This document shows positions 9,103 to 17,989 of a stretch of DNA of 35,486 nucleotides, piece after piece. The notes beneath the pieces were generated by a model. It made no database searches. It was not told where the DNA came from and saw only the letters and a program-made list of their open reading frames with translations. A program made the position numbers and the translations under genes. This DNA is from Bacillota bacterium (GTDB taxonomy: Bacteria > Bacillota > Dethiobacteria > DTU022 > UBA8154). Position 1 is the stretch's first letter. Each line of letters starts with the position of its first letter. The stretch is from NCBI GenBank assembly GCA_029778075.1, contig JAKORA010000171.1:1-35486 (forward strand). Reading direction: 5' to 3'.

Positions 9103-11886
9103 ATGGATTACAGTACTACTTTAAATTTACCCAGAACCGATTTTCCCATGAAAGCAGGGTTGCCGAAGAAGGAACCGCAGGTTTACGAGTACTGGGAAAA
9201 GACAGAGGTTTATCGGAAAATGAGGGAAAAAAGAAAAGGAGCCCCGCGCTTTATTTTGCATGACGGCCCTCCTTATGCTAACGGCAGCATTCATATGGGT
9301 ACAGCGCTAAATAAAGTATTAAAGGATATTATCAACAAGTACAAATATATGCGGGGTTACGATATACCCTATGTTCCCGGCTGGGATACGCATGGTCTTC
9401 CCATTGAACACCAGGTGATCAAGAGCAAGAAAATTAAAAGGGAAGAGGTCACAGATCTGGAGTTCAGGAGAATGTGCCGTGATTATGCTCTGGAATACCT
9501 TGATGTCCAGAGGGAACAGTTTAAGAGGCTGGGCGTGCTGGGCGATTGGGAAAACCCTTATATTACACTAGATCCTGCTTATGAAGCCGTCCAGGTGGGA
9601 ATTTTCGGCCGTATGGCGGAAAGGGGTTTTATCTATAAAGGGCTGAAACCGGTCTACTGGTGTCCGCAGTGTACTACAGCGCTGGCGGAGGCGGAGATTG
9701 AATATGCCGAGCGGAGTTCCCCCTCCATATATGTAAAGTTCCCGGTCATCAATAACCTCGGAAAATGGACAGAGAAGTATGAGCCTGCCTTTATTCTTAT
9801 CTGGACAACCACTCCCTGGACCATTCCGGCCAACCTGGCGATTGCCGTGCACCCGGATTATATCTATTGCCTGGTAAAAACGGGCGAAGAGTATTATCTG
9901 CTGGCCGAAGAGCTTGTAAAAGATGCTTTTGCTGTCATCGGCCTGGAGCAGGGAGAGATTTGTGAACGGTTTGAAGGCCGTGAACTGGAAGGAATGCTCT
10001 GCCGCCATCCTCTCTTTCAGCGGGAATCCAGAGTAGTCCTGGCCGACTATGTTACACTTGAGCAGGGAACCGGCTGTGTCCATATTGCCCCCGGGCACGG
10101 GCTGGAGGACTACGAAACAGGGTTGCAGTACAACCTGCCCATTTATGCTCCCATGGACGGACGCGGAATCTTTACCGCCGAAGCGGGAGAATTTGCCGGT
10201 CTGCGTTACGATGAGGGGAACAAGGCTGTTACTAAGGCGCTGGAAAGGGAAAAAGCCCTTCTTAACCTTACTTTTATAACTCACCAGTATCCCCATTGCT
10301 GGCGCTGTAAAAAGGAGGTAATTTTCAGGGCCACTGAACAGTGGTTTGCCTCCATTCAACGCTTTCGGGAAGATGCGCTAAGGGCTGTAAAAGAAGTTAA
10401 ATGGATTCCTGCTTGGGGCGAGGGGCGTATGACAAATATGATTACCGACCGCCGCGATTGGTGCATCTCGCGCCAGCGGATTTGGGGTGTGCCCATACCG
10501 GTGTTTTACTGCCTGGATTGCGGTGAGCCTCTTTTAACGCCACAAAGCATCGCCGCTGTCCAGGAACTGTTCCGTAAAGAGGGATCCGATGCCTGGTTTA
10601 AATACGAGGCCGGAGAGATTTTACCGCCCGGTACGGCTTGCCCCTCCTGCGGAAAAGGGAGCTTCCGCAAGGAACAGGATATTATGGACGTCTGGTTTGA
10701 CTCCGGTTCTAGTCATGAAGCTGTACTGAACAACAGGGAGGGGCTTGAATGGCCGGCAGATCTTTACCTTGAGGGGAGCGACCAGTTTCGCGGCTGGTTC
10801 CAGTCCTCGCTGCTGACTGCTGTAGCCACGAAGGGGAAACCTCCCTACCGCAGCGTCTTAAGCCACGGGTGGGTTGTTGACGGCGAGGGGCGTAAAATGT
10901 CCAAATCCTTGGGTAACGTTATTGCCCCTGAGGATATCATAAAGAATTACGGCGCCGACATTTTGCGTCTATGGGTCTCCAGCGCTGATTTTACCAGTGA
11001 TGTCCACCTTTCCAATAATATCCTGAAGCAGCTTTCAGAGATTTACCGCAAGATACGCAACACCTGCCGGTTCCTCCTGGGAAACTGCTATGATTTTAAT
11101 CCGGAGCGTGACGGCATTGAGTACAATCGTCTGGAAGAGATAGACCGCTGGGCGCTGCACCGTTTATACAAACTGGTAAATAAAACGACTCTGGCTTATG
11201 AAAACTATGAATTCCACCAGGTTTTTCATGCCGTTCATAACTTTGCTGTAATCGATATGAGCAATTTTTACCTGGATATTATCAAAGATCGTCTTTATGT
11301 GTTGCCCCAAAATTCCCCTTCGCGCAGGGCAGCCCAGACAGTCCTGGCGGAGATCCTCCGGACGCTTACCCTGTTGATAGCACCGGTCATCTCCTTTACA
11401 GCGGAGGAAATATGGTCTTATATACCCTTTAAAAAGGAAGAAAGCGCCATGCTGGCCGCATGGCCCGAATTGCCCGCTTTTTATGAGGATGAAGAACTGG
11501 CGGCCCGCTGGGAGATTTTGCTCCAGTTGAAAGAAGAAGTTAACCGTATTCTGGAAACAGCAAGGCGGGATAAAGTTATCGGTTCTTCCTTGCAGGCAGC
11601 TGTAGACCTTTATCCGGATGAAGATCTCTATAAAAAATTGGTTGACTATGCTGATTTTCTCCCCGTGCTGCTTATTGTATCTTCCTGCCACCTGCATGAA
11701 CCCGGTGCCGTGGCTGGCGGTGATTCCGTAGAGGCGCAGGAGCTTAAATTGCGCATTAAGGTTAGCAAAGCAGCAGGTGAAAAATGCCAGAGATGCTGGA
11801 TGTATTCTACAACAGTGGGCGAAAATAAAGAATATGAAGATGTATGCTCCCGTTGCGGCGAAATCCTTCAAAAAGCTCGCGGGTAA
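9103..11886 (+). CDS. ileS: Isoleucyl-tRNA synthetase
   Basis: HDGPPYANGSIHMGTALNK (HIGH-like), DWCISRQRIWGVPIPVFYC, GRKMSKSLGNVIAP (KMSKS), C-terminal zinc motif CQRCWMYS...CSRCGEIL. Confidence 0.99.
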   Translation: MDYSTTLNLPRTDFPMKAGLPKKEPQVYEYWEKTEVYRKMREKRKGAPRFILHDGPPYANGSIHMGTALNKVLKDIINKYKYMRGYDIPYVPGWDTHGLPIEHQVIKSKKIKREEVTDLEFRRMCRDYALEYLDVQREQFKRLGVLGDWENPYITLDPAYEAVQVGIFGRMAERGFIYKGLKPVYWCPQCTTALAEAEIEYAERSSPSIYVKFPVINNLGKWTEKYEPAFILIWTTTPWTIPANLAIAVHPDYIYCLVKTGEEYYLLAEELVKDAFAVIGLEQGEICERFEGRELEGMLCRHPLFQRESRVVLADYVTLEQGTGCVHIAPGHGLEDYETGLQYNLPIYAPMDGRGIFTAEAGEFAGLRYDEGNKAVTKALEREKALLNLTFITHQYPHCWRCKKEVIFRATEQWFASIQRFREDALRAVKEVKWIPAWGEGRMTNMITDRRDWCISRQRIWGVPIPVFYCLDCGEPLLTPQSIAAVQELFRKEGSDAWFKYEAGEILPPGTACPSCGKGSFRKEQDIMDVWFDSGSSHEAVLNNREGLEWPADLYLEGSDQFRGWFQSSLLTAVATKGKPPYRSVLSHGWVVDGEGRKMSKSLGNVIAPEDIIKNYGADILRLWVSSADFTSDVHLSNNILKQLSEIYRKIRNTCRFLLGNCYDFNPERDGIEYNRLEEIDRWALHRLYKLVNKTTLAYENYEFHQVFHAVHNFAVIDMSNFYLDIIKDRLYVLPQNSPSRRAAQTVLAEILRTLTLLIAPVISFTAEEIWSYIPFKKEESAMLAAWPELPAFYEDEELAARWEILLQLKEEVNRILETARRDKVIGSSLQAAVDLYPDEDLYKKLVDYADFLPVLLIVSSCHLHEPGAVAGGDSVEAQELKLRIKVSKAAGEKCQRCWMYSTTVGENKEYEDVCSRCGEILQKARG

Positions 11887-11981
11887 AGTAATATTGCACA
11901 CCGCAAGCTTACAGCGCTTTTTCCGACCAATTCCCATCCAGGTCCGGTTAATAAGTCTGTGTTTGGGGATAATAAGAGGAA

Positions 11982-12290
11982 ATGGATGAAAGGGCTAGAA
12001 AGGATCCCCAAGAGGAAGGACAGCACAAGCTTTTGGATAAAATTGCGGAGCTATCCCAGCAGCTGGAGAAATTTAACATTGCCGAATACCTGGAACAGCT
12101 AAATAATCCGCGCCGTTACCTGATGGTTAATTTTATGGGGGGGCTTTTCAGGGGATTCGGTATAGCGCTGGGGATGACCATCCTCGGCGCCTTTGTTCTT
12201 TTTATCCTGCAGCGGCTGGTCGTCTTAAACCTGCCTTTAATCGGCGACTTTATCGCTGAGCTTGTGCGCATCGTGCTGACCTATCTGTAA
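11982..12290 (+). CDS. DUF5665-type small membrane protein
   Basis: LEKFNIAEYLEQLNNPRRYLMVNFMGGLFRGFGIALGMTILGAFVLFILQRLVVLNLPLIGDFIAELVRIV. Confidence 0.8.
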   Translation: MDERARKDPQEEGQHKLLDKIAELSQQLEKFNIAEYLEQLNNPRRYLMVNFMGGLFRGFGIALGMTILGAFVLFILQRLVVLNLPLIGDFIAELVRIVLTYL

Positions 12291-12307
12291 TCTATAAGGA
12301 AACGAGG

Positions 12308-12958
12308 TTGAATATGCCGGATCTGGACTTAAATTATTTTAACAGCTTGCTGCAGCAAGAAAAAGAAGAGTTGCTAAAGTTCACGGCTCAAGAAGGTATG
12401 GGAAAACACGCTTCCCTGAAAGACAGCACGGAAGAGCTTTCCCTGATCGATAACCATCCTGCCGATATAGGTTCCGAGCTTTTTGAACGTTCTAAGGACC
12501 TGTCCCTTCATGAACAGCGTCTTAGAACATTAGAGGACATTAATTCAGCCCTGGAGAGAATTGCCGACGGCACTTTTGGCCGGTGCCAAGGTTGCGGTCG
12601 TCAAATTGAAAAAGAGCGCCTGGAAGCCCTTCCTTATACTTTGTACTGCCTGAATTGTAAAAAGCTAAGAGAAGAACAGAGTAAAAAAGAGGGAGGCGAA
12701 CGTCCTGTGGAAGAACGCCTCCTCTACCCTCCTTTTAAGCGTTCCTTTATGGACGCAAGGGATTACACCGGCTATGACGGTGAAGATGCCTGGCAAGAGG
12801 TGGCCCGCTATGGAACGGCCGACTCACCGCAGGATGTGCCCGGAGATCCGGACAATCCTGCCCTTGTGGATTCTCAAGAAGAAGATCTCGGTGTAGTGGA
12901 TAGAATGGACAAATTTCCCTCAACCAGAAAAAATTGGCGAGAGAAAGAAAAGCATTAG
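12308..12958 (+). CDS. TraR/DksA-type C4 zinc finger protein (YteA-like)
   Basis: TLEDINSALERIADGTFGRCQGCGRQIEKERLEALPYTLYCLNCKKLRE. Confidence 0.93.
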   Translation: MNMPDLDLNYFNSLLQQEKEELLKFTAQEGMGKHASLKDSTEELSLIDNHPADIGSELFERSKDLSLHEQRLRTLEDINSALERIADGTFGRCQGCGRQIEKERLEALPYTLYCLNCKKLREEQSKKEGGERPVEERLLYPPFKRSFMDARDYTGYDGEDAWQEVARYGTADSPQDVPGDPDNPALVDSQEEDLGVVDRMDKFPSTRKNWREKEKH

Positions 12959-13135
12959 TATGACTAAGATTATTACAGAGGGTAAACTTAAATATGCTGT
13001 AATATTGTGAACGCGAGATATTCGAAGAGAATTAAAAATAATAGAGGGAGGAAGATTATACTGGGGGAAGAAAAAGAAAAGGAGCCCAGAAAGAAAGCCC
13101 TTTGTTTTCCATGTTCCATTGTTATGGGAGGCCGG

Positions 13136-13624
13136 TTGAAAAGACTGCGCTTTACCGGCACTGCTTTTTTCATTGTTACCGTGCTGGTCTTTATTGCAGA
13201 CCAGCTTAGCAAGCTGTGGGTTATCCGGAAACTGGATCCCGGGGAAACCCTGGCCCTGGTTCCTGATATATTCCACCTGACCTACGTCCGTAATCCCGGC
13301 GCTGCTTTTGGTATCTTGCCCTATAAAACTTCCTTTTTTATCGTTGTTTCACTTCTGATGATCCTGTTTATTGCTTTTAGCGGCCGCTTTATAGATACCC
13401 GCTACGCGTTAATGCGTCTGGCGCTGTCACTGCAGTTGGGCGGATTACTTGGCAATTTTGTTGACCGCCTGCGGACAGGTTATGTTGTGGATTTTCTGGA
13501 TTTTCGCTTCTGGCCTGTGTTTAACCTGGCCGATACGGCCCTTTTTCTAGGTGTCGCGCTGTTGTTTCTAAATCTTCTGTGCGGAACCGCTTTTTCCCCC
13601 CGGGGTAACAAAGGTGAAGGATAG
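13136..13624 (+). CDS. lspA: Lipoprotein signal peptidase (signal peptidase II)
   Basis: IADQLSKLWVIRKL, YVRNPGAAFGIL, QLGGLLGNFVDRLRTGYVVDFLDFRFWPVFNLADTALFLG. TTG at 13136 with gggagg upstream preferred; the longer ORF from 13007 has no clear SD. Confidence 0.95.
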   Translation: MKRLRFTGTAFFIVTVLVFIADQLSKLWVIRKLDPGETLALVPDIFHLTYVRNPGAAFGILPYKTSFFIVVSLLMILFIAFSGRFIDTRYALMRLALSLQLGGLLGNFVDRLRTGYVVDFLDFRFWPVFNLADTALFLGVALLFLNLLCGTAFSPRGNKGEG

Positions 13625-13630
13625 AAGTGT

Positions 13631-15107
<1,477 letters not shown>

Positions 15108-15207
15108 GCTTCGCTTCGAGTGTAGGGACAGATGTTCATGACTAAGCTAAGAGGATGTTTTCTATTCGTCCAGGATGAGGCCAGAAATTATCTTTCCTTG
15201 AAAGCAA

Positions 15208-15233
15208 AAACAAAAACCGTCCCCTGAGACGGT
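15208..15233 (-). terminator. Rho-independent terminator of the small minus-strand gene
   Basis: Minus strand reads ACCGTC TCAGGG GACGGT TTTTGTTTTTG. Confidence 0.65.
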
Positions 15234-15285
15234 GACATGATGGCAGAGGACGGTGGACAATCCTGAGCAACTTTATTTTAAAAGG

Positions 15286-15477
15286 TTACTCGGCTACTTT
15301 TGCATCTAAAGATGCTTTAGCATCTGCAGCTGAACTAATGGTATCTCTAATTCTGTCAAATTCTACATCACCGCAAAGTATAACAACAATACTATCTCTA
15401 ATCTCTAGACTGCATTCACATTCCCTTTCTCTGTACCTATCCTTATCTTTTCCTTTTTCCCACCTATCGTCGTACAT
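15286..15477 (-). CDS. Small uncharacterised 63-aa protein with charged N-terminus
   Basis: MYDDRWEKGKDKDRYRERECECSLEIRDSIVVILCGDVEFDRIRDTISSAADAKASLDAKVAE; strong SD on the minus strand (gaaaggaggaaatttaATG); terminator downstream and promoter-like sequence upstream. Confidence 0.65.
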   Translation of the reverse strand: MYDDRWEKGKDKDRYRERECECSLEIRDSIVVILCGDVEFDRIRDTISSAADAKASLDAKVAE

Positions 15478-15525
15478 TAAATTTCCTCCTTTCTTTTAGG
15501 TTCCCCTGAAACCTTTCTTCATTTA

Positions 15526-15555
15526 TATACTATGCTGCATAAATAAATCTGTTAA
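15526..15555 (-). promoter_or_regulatory. Promoter-like sequence for the small minus-strand gene
   Basis: Minus strand TTAACA-17 nt-TAGTAT (sigmaA-like). The same stretch also reads AC-16 nt-CATAGTATA, resembling a SigK consensus (AC-N16/17-CATANNNTA). Confidence 0.45.
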
Positions 15556-15588
15556 AGTAAGGCATAAAAAAAAAGCATCCCGCTCTAT

Positions 15589-15971
15589 GGAAGCAGCGTT
15601 TTGCTGGAGGCGGAGCTTAAGGGGTTTTGGCTGGTAAAGTTTTTCGGCTTGCTTGAGTCTTTGGCAGCATACCCGGCCAATTTCCACTAGTAGGGGTGGC
15701 GAAGGTTGGGGCTCGCTTTAGGGTTCGCTTGAGGCAGGTTTTGCAGCTCGACTTAAATGGGGCAGCGATTGCTGTGGTCGGAGCTTCGAGTTTCGCTCGT
15801 AAAGTTCTACGGCTTGCTCAGGCCTCCGACGACCTACCCGGCCAATTCCCATCCATGGTCAGAGGCCGGCTGCCGACATCCATGTCGGCAGGGTCGTCTT
15901 CGGCCTTCGCTTCGCCGTGAATTTTTCGACTTCGCTCCACAGTCGCTCACGCCCACAGCAAATCGCTGCTC
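15589..15971 (+). repeat. MITE-like noncoding element with imperfect terminal inverted repeats
   Basis: Left end ggaagcagcgttttgctg (15589-15606); right end cagcaaatcgctgctcc (15955-15971), whose reverse complement is ggagcagcgatttgctg. The 3' part matches the repeat at 216-305. Confidence 0.65.
15870..15891 (+). repeat. Palindrome / hairpin inside the repeat element
   Basis: CTGCCGACAT cc ATGTCGGCAG: perfect 10-bp arms with a 2-nt centre. Confidence 0.75.
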
Positions 15972-15981
15972 CATTTTCATC

Positions 15982-17745
15982 TTAAGCTTTGTGTTGAGCC
16001 AGCAGTGGCCTAAGGTTTTGCTCATCGGGGGTAACATAAAGCGTCTTGTAATTGGTGTATGTTACCATGCCCGGTTTCCCTCCGGGAAGGCGGCGGACGT
16101 TTTTAACCTGGGTATAGTCAACGGGAACCTTTGAGGAATGTGCCCCGCGACTGAAATATGCCGCCAGAAGGGCGGCTTCATGAATAGTCTTTTCATGCGG
16201 AACTCCCGGCCTTACAATAACATGCGCCCCGGGCAGGTCTTTGACATGGAACCAAAGCTCCGTCCCGTTGGCAAAACGCTGGACCAGGTATTCGTTTTGG
16301 CGGTTATTACGCCCTACAAATATTTCTTCACCCCGGGAAGAAATGAACTTAAGAGGGTTAAAAACGGCTGTTTGTTTAGGGTAACGGGATTTTTGGGGTA
16401 CAGGAAGATAGCCAGTTTCCTCCAGTTCCTCCTTTATTTCTCTTAAGGTCTGCAAATCAGCTTTTTGCAGGGAAAAGAGAACGCTTTCCAGGTAGGAAAT
16501 TTCCCGGCGTGTCTGTTCCAGGTTCTCCGATATTTTCTTCTCTCCCTGGCGCGCCTTGCGATATTTTCTAAAATAGCGCTGCGCGTTTAACGGGGGAGAT
16601 AACCGGGGATCCAGGCTGATTTTGAGCCTTCCTCCCTGTTCTGAGAAGATGTTTTCCAGTTCGACTTCGCGGGATCCGGCGGGAATGTTCTTTAAATTCG
16701 CGAGGATCAGTTCTCCGCACTGGCGATAATAATCCGCTTTCCCCGCCGCTTTGAGCTCCAGGAGTTGAGCAGCTTCTTTTTTCCGGGTTTTTTTGACGGC
16801 TTGTTCAACGTTGCGGGTAAGCATGGCAAAGAGATTCTGCCGCTCCTCTTCTTTTTCCTTGTACTCGTAAAGCTCATCTAAAATGCTGCTGATGGAGTTA
16901 AAGGAGCGGCAGCGGCCCTCAGTAGCTTGCCTAGGTCTGACAACTGAACAATCGAGGGGTTTTCCCTTTTTATCGTACAGGAGCGTGGGCTCCCATTTTT
17001 TTTCTTCGTAGATTTGTAAAATTTCCTGGAGCTTTTGCCACAGGATACCGGCTGCTCCGGGAGAAATAATGGGGGTTTTGGCCCTGGCGGCTATCTCTTC
17101 CGCCAGGAAAGGACTAAATCCCCGGAAATGTTCCAGGAGTGCTTTGGGCGCAGGCTGCCCTTCAAGCCTGTTCATCTCCTGCTGAAAATGCTCGTAGTCC
17201 AGTGCGTATGGGTGCAGCTTTTCCTGCACAGGAGGGGGAGAGTAAGTATAATGAGGCAGGAGCGTCCTAACGCGGTTTATGGAAGGAGGTACAGGTTTTA
17301 AAACACCGAGGATGACACGCTCTTTATTTTCTGCGGGCTTGTCCAGCAGTACAACGTTGCTGTGGCGGCCCATGATCTCCACTACCAGTGTTTTCTCCAC
17401 TTTTTTTCCGCTTTCATTGAGGGCCAGAAAATTTAAATAGAGATATCTTTCCAGGGGCGGTTGCTCGACGGACACAAGGACACCGTTGCCCAGGTGCTTG
17501 CGCGACAGCATGCAGAAAGGCGGGGGGGAAGGCGGGTGGCTGTAGTGTCGATCAGTGAAGTGGATTCTTCCCCTCATGGTGTGGATGGAAATGAAAAGCG
17601 GCGGTACTTCGTCTTCTCCTTTAAAGTAGAGGAGTAAATCGGTAGGGTTAAGCTGGTAAATCCGGTTTAAACGGGCACCTGTTTTGATGATTTTTTCTTC
17701 TATCTCTTGGGCAACTGCACTCAGGACAAAAGCATCAAAAGCCAT
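15982..17745 (-). CDS. rqcH: NFACT family protein, RqcH/Rqc2 homologue (FbpA-like)
   Basis: MAFDAFVLSAVAQEIEEKIIKTGARLNRIYQLNPTDLLLYFKG...; NFACT-R region FNPLKFISSRGEEIFVGRNNRQNEYLVQRFANGTELWFHVKDLPGAHVIVRPG. Start at 17745 with SD ggagg preferred over the longer ORF. Confidence 0.95.
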   Translation of the reverse strand: MAFDAFVLSAVAQEIEEKIIKTGARLNRIYQLNPTDLLLYFKGEDEVPPLFISIHTMRGRIHFTDRHYSHPPSPPPFCMLSRKHLGNGVLVSVEQPPLERYLYLNFLALNESGKKVEKTLVVEIMGRHSNVVLLDKPAENKERVILGVLKPVPPSINRVRTLLPHYTYSPPPVQEKLHPYALDYEHFQQEMNRLEGQPAPKALLEHFRGFSPFLAEEIAARAKTPIISPGAAGILWQKLQEILQIYEEKKWEPTLLYDKKGKPLDCSVVRPRQATEGRCRSFNSISSILDELYEYKEKEEERQNLFAMLTRNVEQAVKKTRKKEAAQLLELKAAGKADYYRQCGELILANLKNIPAGSREVELENIFSEQGGRLKISLDPRLSPPLNAQRYFRKYRKARQGEKKISENLEQTRREISYLESVLFSLQKADLQTLREIKEELEETGYLPVPQKSRYPKQTAVFNPLKFISSRGEEIFVGRNNRQNEYLVQRFANGTELWFHVKDLPGAHVIVRPGVPHEKTIHEAALLAAYFSRGAHSSKVPVDYTQVKNVRRLPGGKPGMVTYTNYKTLYVTPDEQNLRPLLAQHKA

Positions 17746-17783
17746 CTTTTCGGCCTCCATATATTTCACAAATAGCATTAAAT

Positions 17784-17812
17784 AGTATAGCTTTCTTCCC
17801 GGGAAAAAGCAA
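17784..17812 (-). promoter_or_regulatory. sigmaA-like promoter for rqcH
   Basis: Minus strand TTGCTT-17 nt-TATACT, about 40 nt upstream of the rqcH start. Confidence 0.55.
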
Positions 17813-17989
17813 ACATCTTTAACTTTTGACGCCCCTGCAAAACAAACTGATAACGGCCGATTCGTAGCCGGTTCCTGCTTCGTGAGGAATGGCAGGTTCT
17901 TTTTTTTTGCACGCCGGAATATGAATATTGAATATGACAGGCTTTTTATTCTTTGGATGCAGGAGTTTTTGTAAACACGGGAGGAGAAA

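Noticed and set aside
9568-10359. 263-aa minus-strand ORF
   Set aside because: Antisense to highly conserved ileS; no recognisable domain; typical shadow ORF of a high-GC codon pattern.
11164-11937. 257-aa minus-strand ORF
   Set aside because: Antisense to the ileS 3' region, with low-complexity, Phe/Cys-rich translation resembling a shadow frame.
15210-15233. accgtcccctgagacggt considered as a REP/RAYT-associated repeat
   Set aside because: Only one clear hairpin in the window, and its T-tract on the minus strand is fully explained as a terminator for the 15286-15477 gene. A genome-wide copy count would be needed to revive the REP idea.
15696-16134. Overlapping plus-strand ORFs (74 and 125 aa)
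   Set aside because: They lie in the noncoding repeat element and run antisense into the rqcH 3' end; they share no protein-level similarity and lack SDs.
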